48,240 nucleotides of DNA from Sedimenticola sp. GTDB taxonomy: Bacteria > Pseudomonadota > Gammaproteobacteria > Chromatiales > Chromatiaceae. The stretch's first letter is position 1. Every line of letters starts with the position of its first letter. Position numbers and translations under genes: made by a program. The stretch is from NCBI GenBank assembly GCA_002869585.1, contig PKUO01000089.1, positions 1 to 48,240 on the forward strand. Direction: 5' to 3'. Shown piece after piece: positions 8,251 to 17,676 of the stretch. The notes under the pieces are model-generated. The model worked only from the letters and a program-made list of their open reading frames with translations. It did not search any database and was not told where the DNA came from.

Positions 8251-9978
8251 TTATTCTCCATTGCCACCTAGGGCAGATCGTTCTTCTTGATTAAGGCCAT
8301 AGAGCTTGAATGTGGCACAGTTGCAGGCCTGTATGTCACGCCTGACAGCGGCATCAATCAACTCTCGGCGTAGTTGCTCGGATACATCTGCCCACGGCGG
8401 AATGCGTATTCTGCGTAAATACTGCGCCTGGAATCGTAGAAAGCCTCCTCGCATTTTGGTGGAGTACGTCGCCACGAAAAGGCGAGTAACAGCGGATAGC
8501 AGCACCGCTTGTAAAGCCCGCAGCTCCCAGTCTTCAGACGTGACGAAATAAAGGTTGTGGTGCGGATACAACTCCCCACCCTCAAAAACGATGTGAGCTT
8601 CCCCTTTAATGTCAGGTATCAATAGCTTTGGTTTTAAGGCCAACGCCGGTGTGATGCGATCAATAGTTCGATACCAACGTGCTGGTGATTTCTTGGCACA
8701 GTGGCGGGTAGCGATAATATCTCGATGAGCTTCAAGGAAACGCTTAAGACGCGGATAATCCTTAAGATCAACGAGCCCGCCGGTTTCAGCAAATGGATTA
8801 ATAACCCCTTGGCCACGCCACTCAACTTCCCCCGATAGGATGTCTTTCGTCATTACCAGCGGTAACTTACGGTCTGGCTCGACATCCAACGAATTATATT
8901 CGCCAATAAACACCCTGTCCGCACCAGTAGCAACGCCAATTCCCACTTTGCAGCCGACCTCTTCCAGGGAAGGAAAATATTGTTCTAAACGGCGGATAAC
9001 AGCCATCTGGTCAGAAGATTCCAACAGCCAGGGCTCAGAACCTTTCATCACACTGGCTAATTCGCGTACGCCACTCTCCTCTTGCGGTAGCGTCGGAGCA
9101 CGAAGCGAATCCGCGAGTGCAGTCAGTGTTGCCTGCTCAATATCAGGGCGGTGTGCAATACGGGTCGCACCTGGATCTTCACGACTGATAATCGTTATTG
9201 CAGGATATGACATCACATCCGATTGAAAAGCGGGGGTATCCACCATATCGACATACACTTTCAGGTGATACCGTTCTGCCACAAGGTTTCGAAGAGGTCC
9301 ACCATATCGGTTCTTCATCCATCGGTCTGCGCAAATGAAACCCATATGTCCCCCATCAGACAAGACAGAACGCGAACGCTCGATGAAGGGAATATAGATG
9401 TCTGCCCTGTCATACATCGTCTGGTACCGGTTGCGGTACTCAGCCAATAAGGGCCCTGGGATTAACTCTTGACGGACGTAGGGCGGATTACCCACTACAA
9501 AATAAAACTCCCCTTCAAGCGAAGCTAGCAGGAAGTCTCCCCTCGACAACCAGCGATTAGCGATAACAGTCGCCTTATTGGACGCTACCCCCTCACTCTT
9601 GAGGAGAGCTACAACATCGGCATGGGTGCTATGAAAGGTATCGTGGTGAAGCTCTACAGCCCTAATCGCATCACTCAGATCCTCTAAGGCATCCCCATTC
9701 GGTTTTGCAGCCCGCCAAGCTTTTAGCAACCGCATAATAATTGGAAGCAGGAAATCACCCGCGCCAAATGATGGCTCTAACAGCCGCAAATTATACAGAG
9801 GCTGACTCTCGGTATAACCTGCCAGATCCAGGATGAAATTCACAACCTCAAGGCGCGTAAAAATAGCTCCACGTGCTTCTAGCCCACCATTCGTAGCCAA
9901 TGCCTCGGTCGCCGCCGTAATAGGGCAAGCAGGAGCTAAAATGGTCTTCTGGACAACGGTCGGCGTAAATGCCATCAA
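8251..9978 (-). CDS. paeR7IM: PaeR7I-type N6-adenine DNA methyltransferase
   Basis: About 575 residues. Motif I reads [10 protein letters not shown] and the catalytic motif IV reads NPPYVRQE, in the order of gamma-class N6-adenine methyltransferases. The C-terminal half (from about 300) matches the TaqI-like target-recognition region. It should methylate adenine in CTCGAG and protect the host from the coupled nuclease. The frame opens with TTG at 9978, but the ATG at 9975 is better placed behind a GAGG ribosome site. No control (C) protein gene is seen, so expression order alone may time the two activities. Confidence 0.93.
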   Translation of the reverse strand: MMAFTPTVVQKTILAPACPITAATEALATNGGLEARGAIFTRLEVVNFILDLAGYTESQPLYNLRLLEPSFGAGDFLLPIIMRLLKAWRAAKPNGDALEDLSDAIRAVELHHDTFHSTHADVVALLKSEGVASNKATVIANRWLSRGDFLLASLEGEFYFVVGNPPYVRQELIPGPLLAEYRNRYQTMYDRADIYIPFIERSRSVLSDGGHMGFICADRWMKNRYGGPLRNLVAERYHLKVYVDMVDTPAFQSDVMSYPAITIISREDPGATRIAHRPDIEQATLTALADSLRAPTLPQEESGVRELASVMKGSEPWLLESSDQMAVIRRLEQYFPSLEEVGCKVGIGVATGADRVFIGEYNSLDVEPDRKLPLVMTKDILSGEVEWRGQGVINPFAETGGLVDLKDYPRLKRFLEAHRDIIATRHCAKKSPARWYRTIDRITPALALKPKLLIPDIKGEAHIVFEGGELYPHHNLYFVTSEDWELRALQAVLLSAVTRLFVATYSTKMRGGFLRFQAQYLRRIRIPPWADVSEQLRRELIDAAVRRDIQACNCATFKLYGLNQEERSALGGNGE

Positions 9979-10228
9979 TTAAACCTCAATAAATCATCGA
10001 AGATACGCTATGTTCACGCACTACCTCGGCAATGCTGCTCGACCAATATGGTCCGGCAACAAGTAACGACACCCAAAGTCGATAAGATACTACGCCTTTG
10101 ACAAGGTAAGACTGTGCAGAGCACCTCGGTAACGCTGTTTCTGAATAGATATTTATCATCATATAATACAGAAAAAGCAGATCAATCAAATGTTTGATTA
10201 TGTAATATAATCAATATGTTATGTAGAT

Positions 10229-10246
10229 AATTCGCAGGTGCGAATT
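10229..10246. promoter_or_regulatory. Partition-locus palindrome, copy 1 (AATTCGCAGGTGCGAATT)
   Basis: Exact 8-base arms AATTCGCA/TGCGAATT around GG. A near-identical site occurs at 11521-11538 between parA and parB, with flanks also alike (ATAATTCGCAGG before, TTTC and CACAT after). Two such copies flanking parB suggest a ParB-binding centromere site or a partition operator. The rest of the 486-base gap between the methyltransferase and parB is AT-rich without a credible gene. Confidence 0.5.
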
Positions 10247-10400
10247 TCACATGTGCCCCCTACCCTCTTTTTGTCAGCTATTCCAACCTTTAACTAGCAG
10301 GTCAGATTGTACATTTGTGTAACAGAGAAACAACATCAAGCTTTTCACACTCAATAGCCTCAGTTGCGAAGCATCTGTGGAGCGCTTATAGAACACCTCG

Positions 10401-10426
10401 CCAATAGTTCAGTCTTGATCTATTGG
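10401..10426. terminator. Hairpin downstream of parB
   Basis: CCAATAG (10401-10407) pairs exactly with CTATTGG (10420-10426) across a 12-base loop, 38 bases after the parB stop on the minus strand. There is no T-run, so termination is only a possibility. Confidence 0.3.
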
Positions 10427-10464
10427 CTCATCCCAACGACCCCACTCCCCTATGGTGCCCATCC

Positions 10465-11442
10465 CTAAATATTCTCTCTCACAGCGTCATTAATCAGACT
10501 TAACAACGCATCCAGGTTACCTTCAAACTTAGGATCTATCTTGATATGCAATCCACTCTTGCCCGATTTTGAAACAGAAAAGGCTTTCTGTTTATCCAGT
10601 GTGTAATCTTTACTAAAATTCACCCCCCCTCCCCTTTTCGGTTTTGCTGCCTCGAGTAGGGCTTTCAGGATCCCTGCCCCATCAAGCGACTGTCCCTTGA
10701 TTGCTTTCGCCCGCTCTAGAACTTTTGGGCGCAGCTTTGAATCTTTCAACAGCGGCGTTAATTTACGCGCATGGGTGACCTTGATGTCAGTGATGTCCTT
10801 GTAACAATCGACCACCTCTTTTGGAAAAGCTGATAACGCGATGTACTCATTGAGCCACGCCTTCGAGGTCTTCATCGCTTCAGCCATCTCTTTCTGGGTC
10901 GAGTAAAGTTGCTTTAAAGCATTGGCATAGAACACGGCACGCTCATAATCAGATATGTCTTTTCGCTGCCTGTTCTCCGCATCAACCAGAACAAACGCCT
11001 GTTGATCCGTCAGACTCTGGACTTCAACCAGATAAGGGACACCCAAATAGGATGCGGTCCAGTGGCGCCGCGTCCCGACGATGATCTCGTAGTCATGGTC
11101 TGGATCGTCAGCGATCTCACGAACAATCGCCGGTATCTGCTGACCCTGCGCCTGGAAGCCTTATATCAGATCCGAACAATTATCTTCATTGAGAAGATCG
11201 TAACGTCGGTCATGGTCGGCCCAAATCCGACAACGTTTGGGATCAATCTTGAGCTGAACCTTCAGTTCATTTTTTCGAGGCGTTGCGTGCGTTGGCAAGG
11301 TTTCCAACCGATGGCGAAACGCCCCAGGTGTTGTGCGTTGTTTTTCCTCATCAGCATCCTTTGAGTTGCTACTACTTTGCTCATGGACATTGTCCCGCAA
11401 CGCATCCATGAGTCCCTTCATCTTAGATTTTGAGCCGGCCAT
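10465..11442 (-). pseudogene. parB: parB partition protein interrupted by one in-frame TAA
   Basis: From ATG 11442 (ribosome site GGAG, six bases upstream) the frame runs through a ParB N-terminus to NEDNCSDLI, meets TAA at 11161-11163, and continues in the same frame as GFQAQGQQIPAIVREIADDP, then IIVGTRRHWTASY, the ParB core. A HTH region follows (STQKEMAEAMKTSKAWLNEY). There is no frameshift, only a nonsense codon where homologues have a charged or polar residue. Intact, it would be about 324 residues and bind centromere sites for plasmid segregation with the ParA encoded upstream. Possible readings are a true null, stop readthrough, two separate polypeptides or a base-call error. If translated separately, the 3' part would start near 11046 (GTG-like). 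Confidence 0.8.
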
Positions 11443-11520
11443 ATTCGTCTCCAATTTTGTCGAAAATACGCAATCAATAGAAATACGTTTTTCATATATA
11501 CATCATATAGTTATGGTGAT

Positions 11521-11538
11521 AATTCGCAGGTTCGAATT
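11521..11538. promoter_or_regulatory. Partition-locus palindrome, copy 2
   Basis: AATTCGCAGGTTCGAATT differs from copy 1 at one base (arm TTCGAATT instead of TGCGAATT). It lies in the parA-parB intergenic region, 78 bases before the parB ATG, where partition proteins commonly bind. Same reasoning as copy 1. Confidence 0.5.
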
Positions 11539-11551
11539 TCCACATATATCC

Positions 11552-12721
11552 TTACAAAAGTCCCTCTTCTCGCAACACCTCGGCATGGGAGTGCCAGGAC
11601 TGGCGGATAAGCAGCAAAAGCTCCTCGTTCGCTTTATTGAAATGATTAACCGCCCGCTTCCATGTTTTCAGGGGAACACTATCAGGCAACACTTCATACA
11701 GACTACGACCATACATGCCGGCACGATCCAGTGCGGCAGTCTTCGTCACCGAATGGCGCATCAAGGTATTGCCCATCACTTCGGGAAGCAACTCCACCAA
11801 TTGCTGCTGTGTTTCGGAATTCATATCCAGGCGCGTCACTAGCAAGCGCACAAACTTGTAGTCAACCTCACCAAAGTGACGCTGCAGCGTCTCTACTACC
11901 TCGACCAACATTGAGAAAAACGCACGAGTGGAGAAAATATCGTAGAGCGCCGGCGGAGTGGGGACCACCAACGCATTGGCTGCCTGCATCACACTCAATG
12001 AAATCATTCCCAGTGCCGGTGGAGGGTCAAGTAGGATCACATCATAGTTTTGCTCTATGGACTGCAGGCCAAGTAATAACCGGAGGAGGGCGGTTGGATT
12101 CTTGTTAGCCTCAACCGCCAGTCCATACTCGGCGTTGTAAAGCATTAGGTTGGACGGAATCAGATCCAGTGAATCCCAATAAGTCTCCCGAATCGCATAG
12201 GCAAGTGAAGATTGCTCACCATCGAGGAGCGGTAGAAGCGTATTTGAAACGTTGACATCATCATCAGGGACATAACCAAAAGCGGCGGTTGAACTGGCCT
12301 GCGGATCGCAGTCAACCAACAGTACCCTTAACCCATGCTCGGCCAGGTACTGAGCCGCATGGACGGTGGTTGTGGTTTTTGCAGACCCACCCTTAACGTT
12401 GGAGACGGCAATCCGGATCGGATCATCACCAGCGCCGCGACGAAGGCGGGTTCCGAACACTTCCCGCGCACGGTTGATATCGGCCAGCGTATACCCTGTT
12501 CTCCGGCCATCCGCCAGCGTCTCCCGCGGCTGGAGCCGGCCTTCTTTCTCGGCCGCACGTATCGTATGATATTTCCGTCCGATGAGAGGTTCCGCTTCCT
12601 TCATGGTATAGATCTTTGGTGCCATCTTCCCAGGTTTGGCATTAATGTTACGATCATTAATGGCCCGGATTAGCCGATGCATCCGTTCGCTTAAATCCGA
12701 CAACGTCGATAATGATGTCAT
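11552..12721 (-). CDS. parA: ParA partition ATPase with N-terminal winged helix (type Ia)
   Basis: The 389-residue product starts at ATG 12721, chosen because GGAG sits eight bases upstream; the frame is open further to 12781. An N-terminal HTH/MerR-like region (about 35-95, YTMKEAEPLIGRKYHTIRAA) precedes the deviant Walker A KGGSAKTTT (about 110-118). DCDPQAS (Walker A') and LLDPPPALG (Walker B) follow. The long form with a DNA-binding N-terminus is typical of P1/F-type ParA/SopA, which both moves plasmid copies on the nucleoid and represses its own promoter. The partner parB lies downstream and is interrupted. Confidence 0.93.
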   Translation of the reverse strand: MTSLSTLSDLSERMHRLIRAINDRNINAKPGKMAPKIYTMKEAEPLIGRKYHTIRAAEKEGRLQPRETLADGRRTGYTLADINRAREVFGTRLRRGAGDDPIRIAVSNVKGGSAKTTTTVHAAQYLAEHGLRVLLVDCDPQASSTAAFGYVPDDDVNVSNTLLPLLDGEQSSLAYAIRETYWDSLDLIPSNLMLYNAEYGLAVEANKNPTALLRLLLGLQSIEQNYDVILLDPPPALGMISLSVMQAANALVVPTPPALYDIFSTRAFFSMLVEVVETLQRHFGEVDYKFVRLLVTRLDMNSETQQQLVELLPEVMGNTLMRHSVTKTAALDRAGMYGRSLYEVLPDSVPLKTWKRAVNHFNKANEELLLLIRQSWHSHAEVLREEGLL

Positions 12722-13036
12722 GAAGTACTCCGTTAGGTGATGAGTTACGTAATTAACTAATATTGGCGAATATTCACACAATAACTAACGAAAAACAAAA
12801 AATAACGTAAATAGCATTATTGGGCATGAATTCTCAAGAATGGCGAAGCTCAATAAGAGGGGCATAGAGCCCCAAAAAAGAGGGGGGCTCTCGAGGCTGC
12901 AAACGAGTCAAGATTGTATAGATCGGCGGGTAGGAGAACGCACAAGGCATGAGAAGGCGTAAAAAGGAGAGTGCCCGCCGGCCCTTACTTGTAGACGCTT
13001 TTTGGTGAGCGATTAGCGAACCGGTTTTATTGGTTG

Positions 13037-13062
13037 TGTGAGCCAGAGGCGAACACTCATTA
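13037..13062 (+). repeat. Imperfect direct repeat, copy A
   Basis: TGTGAGCCAGAGGCGAACA followed by CTCATTA. It recurs as 13145-13170 (TGTGAGTCGGAGACGAACA, then GTCCTTA). The pair lies in the 600-base stretch between parA and the origin, which has no credible gene. Its role is unknown; an incompatibility RNA or protein-binding site are options. Confidence 0.35.
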
Positions 13063-13144
13063 AAGTATTTATTTTGTGGTGGCTGTGAATTGGATAAGTG
13101 GTGGAAGGTACGGGTGAACGTAGTGAACATATTTGGATTATTTC

Positions 13145-13170
13145 TGTGAGTCGGAGACGAACAGTCCTTA
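13145..13170 (+). repeat. Imperfect direct repeat, copy B
   Basis: Second copy of the repeat at 13037-13062, 108 bases away, with about six differences over 26 bases. Confidence 0.35.
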
Positions 13171-13438
13171 GAAGATGTTGGGAAAAGAATGGAGATTGGA
13201 ATTTCGTATCTAAATTTATTTAGAGAACGGAAGCACACCATGGATGGTGTGCAAAGGCCGAAGGGGCGAAGCAATGGATGGCGAAGGGTAGGCGTTGTTA
13301 TGTGAAAAGGGCGTCCTTCTTTTGAGTATGATTTGAGTTATCCACAGCCGCAGGACTCTTTCTTGTTTTTTAATGTTTTTATACTTGTTTTTAAGAGGTG
13401 TTTTTACTCAGTAAATACAACAGGTTAGGCTGGCCACG

Positions 13439-13517
13439 TGCTACAATTTTACGGTGGGATGCTACAAAAATACGGTTTAATACTACAGTTAAGCGGCTTG
13501 ATGCTACAAATTTACGG
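13439..13517 (+). repeat. Iteron block 1: four tandem 21-bp-phased iterons
   Basis: Iterons matching TGCTACAAATTTACGG start at 13439, 13460, 13481 and 13502, exactly 21 bases apart, so they lie on one face of the helix. The third is the most divergent (TACTACAGTTAAGCGG). A DnaA box begins three bases after the fourth. Confidence 0.88.
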
Positions 13518-13628
13518 CGTTATCCACAGGAGGAAAAAAGCCAGTAATGGCGCTGGTTTCAGGCTATTAAAGAACAATATTCACATATATCAGGAATTTA
13601 AAGGCGAATTATTTTAAATAATCTCTAA

Positions 13629-13870
13629 TGCTACAAATTAGCGGCCAGTGATGGGGTTCCAAATGCTACATATTTACGGTGTTCGTTGAAGCAACCTATA
13701 CAGATACCCATACCCCAAATAATTCAAATGCTACAGATTTGCGGTTAATGCGCTTGAACTGAAATGCTACAAATTGACGGCATCCCCTCAACCCCCTCTA
13801 TATGAGGCCTGGAATTCACTTTGCTGCTACAGATATCCGGCTAATGCTACATGCGTTTACATTTGTAGCA
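13629..13870 (+). repeat. Iteron block 2: irregularly spaced iterons ending in an inverted copy
   Basis: Direct copies start at 13629, 13664, 13729, 13765 and 13825, with a partial copy at 13845. An inverted copy lies at 13855-13870 (GTTTACATTTGTAGCA, the reverse of TGCTACAAATGTAAAC). An inverted iteron just before the rep gene is the usual autoregulatory operator for this initiator family. Spacing is irregular, unlike block 1. Confidence 0.82.
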
Positions 13871-13943
13871 TATTGCCATAGACTAGCCCAAATTACATAT
13901 CGCCTAGGAACAAACATGACTAATCACAAGGAGGTATGAAAGG

Positions 13944-14641
13944 TTGCCAGATCTTCTATCTCGAGTCGTTTAGTTACGAAGGCGAACGCGCTGATCGAGG
14001 CATCATACAGCCTCACGCTCAATGAACAGCGAATTATCCTTGCCTGTGCCGCTCAATTGGATGGGCGAAAGCCATTACCCAAGGACAACCTATTCACGCT
14101 ATCGGTGGACGAATTTAGCGACCTGTTCAATACCGACATGAAGAGCGCCTATAGGGAAATGGAAGACGCCGTGAACAAGCTGTATGAACGGGATATCCGC
14201 AAGATCGAAGGCGAAGTAAAGAAAAGGATGCGCTGGGTCTACTCAGCGGAATATCGAAAAGGGGAGGGCAAGGTCAAGCTGGGATTTTCGCCAGAGATAG
14301 CACCCTATATCACAATGCTACACAAGCGTTTCACCAGCTACCGCCTGGCCGAGGTAGCGGAACTCTCCTCCACCTATTCGATCAGGCTTTATGAAATGCT
14401 GGCCCAGTTTACCGGGACCGGGCTTTTCATTATCACGGAGCAAGACCTGAGAAATCGCCTGCAGCTGCAGGGCAAATATGACCGTTTCACCAACCTGAAG
14501 GCACGGGTGATCCAGCCCGCGGTGAATGAGTTGAACCAGAAAACATCGCTGCATATTGAGTGGAAACCGATCAAGAAGGGTAGGGCGGTAGACAGCCTTG
14601 AGTTCAGATTTGAAGAGAAGGCTCAGATGGCGTTGTTGTAG
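13944..14641 (+). CDS. rep: Rep_3 (RepB/RepE-type) initiator with a disrupted N-terminal frame
   Basis: The body reads SRLVTKANALIEASYSLTLN and then the EQRIILACAAQLD motif, two winged helices and a stop at 14639-14641. This is the RepE/RepB fold that binds iterons. No ATG, GTG or TTG exists in this frame before TTG 14057; the frame is closed by TGA at 13937. The best ribosome site, AAGGAGGT (13928-13935), is ideally spaced for TTG 13944, which reads MPDLLSRVV in another frame and then meets TAG. The two frames join if about five bases near 13970 (GTTTAGTT) are extra, or by a -1 shift. Starting at 14057 would lose the conserved first helix. Treat it as frameshifted, recoded or mis-sequenced. 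Confidence 0.8.
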
Positions 14642-14735
14642 TGAATAGAGTATAGACTCTCGAATTGGCATCCATCTTCAGGCTTTTTAATCAGCAGGTC
14701 GCGGGTTAGACTTCTTTCGTCAGCTAAATTTGTGG

Positions 14736-14894
14736 ATGGCCCGTCCCACAGAGTGGGACTTCTATCCTTACCTGCCGGACCCACATACTGAGAAATTTGC
14801 CGATGTATACGAGGCATCAATCCGAACGAATGTGCAGTATTCACTGCCCGACGTACTAATGACTCTTAACGGAATGCAAGAGGCGCAAAGGTGA
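14736..14894 (+). CDS. Small ORF (52 aa) overlapping the CD-NTase start
   Basis: ATG 14736 opens a frame of 52 codons ending in TGA at 14892-14894. It overlaps the GTG start of the CD-NTase by the four bases GTGA, the classic sign of translational coupling. The product is rich in Tyr, Pro and acidic residues (TEWDFYPYLPDPH) and matches no family I know. The frame is open back to 14691 without a canonical start except TTG 14730, so it may instead be the tail of a longer, lost gene. A hairpin (GTCCCAC-AGA-GTGGGAC, 14743-14759) covers codons 3-8. If real, it is an unrecorded first gene of this CBASS operon. Confidence 0.45.
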   Translation: MARPTEWDFYPYLPDPHTEKFADVYEASIRTNVQYSLPDVLMTLNGMQEAQR

Positions 14895-15889
14895 CTCCAA
14901 ACTCTCGATTTTCCGAATTCCTGGCCGACATAGAGCCCAGCCCAACCACAAAAAGTAACGCTTCGAGTGCACAAAACCGCTTACGTGAAATACTCCAGGC
15001 GGATGTCGACTTCGGTTCACGCCATCGCACCACCTTCTTGTCAGGCTCATATAAAAGGGAAACCGCCATTCGGCCACAAATTAAGGGCGGCAGAATTAAG
15101 CGTCCGGACGTCGATATTATCGTAGTTACCGACTATCGGTTCAATGATCACCCTGGTGATGTGGTCGACGCAATTCACAAGGCATTGACACGGCATTACA
15201 CGCCGACCAACCGCCAGGCTCGCTCAGTTTCAGTATCTACCCAATTGGTAGATATGGATGTGGTACCACTAATTGACCCAACCGGGACAGGCGAGTATTA
15301 CATCGCTGATCGGCAACAGCAGCAATGGCTCAGAACCAATCCGCCTGGACACACACATTGGACAAGTGACATAAACAATCGCTGCAGCATGCGCTTTAAA
15401 CCCCTCGTCAAACTATTTAAGTGGTGGCGCCGAGAAAATGGGACAGTTGGCAAGAGGCCGAAAGGGTTTGTGCTTGAAGTGATTGCTGCGGAGTGCATAA
15501 ACCCAGATGAAAAACATTATGGTGAGCTATTTGTTCAAATGCTGGAGAAAATTGTGGTGCGCTATGCCAACGACATTCGCTACTACTCAGTACCCTGGCT
15601 GGAAGATCCGAGTTTGCCGGGCAACAACGTCCTTGCAGGCGTAAGTTTCGATTCTTTCAACGGCTTCTATAACAAGGTGGTAGAACATGCCGCTATCGGA
15701 CGCAAGGCGCTGTCACTGGTAGACCAGGAGCAAGCAACGGAAGGGTGGATGAAGCTCTTTGGTAAACGTTTTCCCAAGCCATCGGTCGGAAAGGAATCCG
15801 GACTTATGGAGTCGACCACTGTTGGAGCTGGCCTGACTTTCCCTGATCATCCCGTGCGTCCGCGAAACACACCGGAGGGGTTTGCGTAA
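14891..15889 (+). CDS. CBASS CD-NTase (cyclic oligonucleotide synthase)
   Basis: The 332-residue nucleotidyltransferase has the active-site signature SGSYKR (51-56) and paired aspartates in RPDVDIIVV (Asp73, Asp75), with a third in VDMDVVP (about 121-123). This is the polymerase-beta-like core of cGAS/DncV-type enzymes. On phage infection it should make a cyclic di- or tri-nucleotide that switches on the Cap4-like effector. The nucleotide made cannot be told from sequence. GTG 14891 is taken as start because of AGAGG eight to ten bases upstream and the overlap with the preceding ORF. The C-terminus (EGFA) is the tail that Cap2 would conjugate to targets in type II CBASS. Confidence 0.92.
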   Translation: MTPNSRFSEFLADIEPSPTTKSNASSAQNRLREILQADVDFGSRHRTTFLSGSYKRETAIRPQIKGGRIKRPDVDIIVVTDYRFNDHPGDVVDAIHKALTRHYTPTNRQARSVSVSTQLVDMDVVPLIDPTGTGEYYIADRQQQQWLRTNPPGHTHWTSDINNRCSMRFKPLVKLFKWWRRENGTVGKRPKGFVLEVIAAECINPDEKHYGELFVQMLEKIVVRYANDIRYYSVPWLEDPSLPGNNVLAGVSFDSFNGFYNKVVEHAAIGRKALSLVDQEQATEGWMKLFGKRFPKPSVGKESGLMESTTVGAGLTFPDHPVRPRNTPEGFA

Positions 15890-15891
15890 TT

Positions 15892-17676
15892 GTGTGGTTC
15901 TTAACCGATCTGGCTCGACTGGAAAGAGAGCGTGCGACGGTCGAGGAGCTAGCGACAGAAACCTCATGGCTTGACTCAGTTTACTGGCAGATCGATGGTG
16001 CAGACGTAACTCTCGATTGCTCTATATGCTTACACTCAGGGGAGCGATACGAGGTTAGAGTCCGGTTCCCCTCCCATTATCCCAGTGCACCCCCGTCAGT
16101 GCGACCTCGCCAGCCGGCTTGCTGGTCCAGTCATCAATATGGTGTGGGTGGTGACCTTTGCCTTGAGCTTGGACCAGACAATTGGCACCGCGATCAGAAT
16201 ACTGCTGCAGATATGCTTGTGAGTGCCCATCGACTTTTGGCTGATGAAGAGGCGCGTCGAACTGAAGGCGCGACTGTCATTCCATCTCGCCATTCCGTAA
16301 CTCAAGGGCAAGAACAGCGCGGAAAGTACGTCAGGTTTATCATAACGCCCGCAGCATTGGCAGAGCTTGGTGGCGTCAAAGACGGCGATTGGGCGATTGC
16401 ACACTTTAGACAGATATACCATAACGAAGCCTCCATCGTGTTTCTCTTCAAGCTTGAGATTCAGGGCAATGGTCCGTTAGTTTTTAGCGAAGTTCCTGAA
16501 GAACTCTCTCGTCACGGATTTAGCGTCATAGGACTAGTAAAGGGAGGCAATCAGGAGGCGGCGCTAACTGATGCTCTTTCGAATGCAGAGGCGCTAGCAT
16601 CCTATCTTGATGGGGAGACATTACCGATTCTGGATGGCGAATCCGACCCACTGTGTGAAACCCGAGTTGATTTTGTGCTGATGCGCTCGGCAGATAGCTC
16701 ATGGCAGCTCACAATGCGCTGGGGTAGTCGCCAGAAGCTTTGGTTGTGTTCAACGGTTATTGCTGAAACATCGCCCGCCAGCGTGCGTTTAGGCCCAGAC
16801 AGCGCTGAATTATCTGACACGACCGTTGCTATTGTTGGGCTTGGATCAGTAGGCAGTAAGATCGCAACGTCTTTGGCACGTTCAGGCGTGAATAGGTTTG
16901 TCTTGATCGATGACGATCTCCTGCAGCCAGATAATTTAGTCCGGAATGACAGTGACTGGCGCCATGTTGGCCAGCATAAAGTAGATGCTGTTGCGGATCG
17001 GTTAGCCTTAGTCAACTCCAAGATAGAAGTTTACCGTCACCGCGTGCGGTTGGCCGGGCAAGAATCAGCAACTACAGCCGCATCGGCAACAGCGGCCATG
17101 GGGAACGCCTCGGTGATTATTGATGCGACTGCAAACGCTGATGCGTTTAATCTGTGTGCACATATTGCAAGGCAATCGCGCCGCCCGCTGGTTTGGTTGG
17201 AGATTTACGCGGGTGGTATAGGTGGTCTAATTGCACGTGCGAGGCCCGATAGAGACCCCGAACCATTCACTCTTCGCCAAGCGATCAACGATGCGGCGGG
17301 GCGCATTGCTAAGGAGAAAAACGCCATATCTCCGGAAACGGGAGCCAATTATGCGATTGAGCGGAGCAATCAATCACCAATTATTGCCACGGATGCCGAA
17401 GTATCAACTATTGCACACCTGGCTTGCCAGCTCGTAGCCGATACTCTGCTCGAGCGTGAACCGAGCAGGTTTCCAAATCCGGCTTATCTTGTTGGCCTCC
17501 AAAGACAATGGATCTTTGACCAACCGTTGCAGGTGTTCCCCATCGATTCTCACGATATTGGGTCATGGACATCCGATTCCCCCATGGACAGCTCAACACA
17601 CGCAGCCGGACTCGACTTTGTTAAGAAACTATTTGAAGACCTTGTGAGCCGTGGTAAAACTGACACTGCCAGCTGA
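15892..17676 (+). CDS. cap2: Cap2: E2-E1 fusion of type II CBASS
   Basis: Residues 1-120 form an E2-like ubiquitin-conjugating domain with its putative catalytic Cys90 in GGDLCLELGPDNW. Residues 300-580 form a ThiF/E1 adenylation domain with the nucleotide loop VAIVGLGSVGSK (312-323) and the acidic strand LIDDDLLQPDN. Cap2 adenylates and then conjugates the C-terminus of the CD-NTase to cellular targets, which primes the synthase. GTG 15892 lies two bases after the CD-NTase stop, behind GGAGGGG. The 3' end overlaps cap3 by 26 bases. About 594 residues is usual for the family. I could not assign the E1 catalytic cysteine by eye. Confidence 0.93.
   Translation: MWFLTDLARLERERATVEELATETSWLDSVYWQIDGADVTLDCSICLHSGERYEVRVRFPSHYPSAPPSVRPRQPACWSSHQYGVGGDLCLELGPDNWHRDQNTAADMLVSAHRLLADEEARRTEGATVIPSRHSVTQGQEQRGKYVRFIITPAALAELGGVKDGDWAIAHFRQIYHNEASIVFLFKLEIQGNGPLVFSEVPEELSRHGFSVIGLVKGGNQEAALTDALSNAEALASYLDGETLPILDGESDPLCETRVDFVLMRSADSSWQLTMRWGSRQKLWLCSTVIAETSPASVRLGPDSAELSDTTVAIVGLGSVGSKIATSLARSGVNRFVLIDDDLLQPDNLVRNDSDWRHVGQHKVDAVADRLALVNSKIEVYRHRVRLAGQESATTAASATAAMGNASVIIDATANADAFNLCAHIARQSRRPLVWLEIYAGGIGGLIARARPDRDPEPFTLRQAINDAAGRIAKEKNAISPETGANYAIERSNQSPIIATDAEVSTIAHLACQLVADTLLEREPSRFPNPAYLVGLQRQWIFDQPLQVFPIDSHDIGSWTSDSPMDSSTHAAGLDFVKKLFEDLVSRGKTDTAS

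Larger units (their letters stand above)
13338..13870. other. oriV: Plasmid replication origin (oriV) with iterons and DnaA boxes
   Basis: Two perfect DnaA boxes TTATCCACA (13338-13346 and 13520-13528), an AT/T-rich stretch (13370-13410) and about ten copies of a 16-base iteron immediately upstream of a Rep_3 initiator gene. This is the standard architecture of iteron-controlled theta plasmids. The initiator would bind the iterons and, with DnaA, open the AT-rich region; iterons also set copy number. Confidence 0.88.

Noticed and set aside
12834..13274. 146-codon minus-strand open frame before oriV
   Set aside because: No family resemblance, low-complexity Ser/Pro/Thr-rich product and no ribosome site; it lies over repeated non-coding sequence.
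13439..13870. CRISPR-like regularly spaced repeats
   Set aside because: Units are 16 bases with 5-base gaps and variable spacing, next to DnaA boxes and a rep gene, so they are iterons. No cas genes are present.
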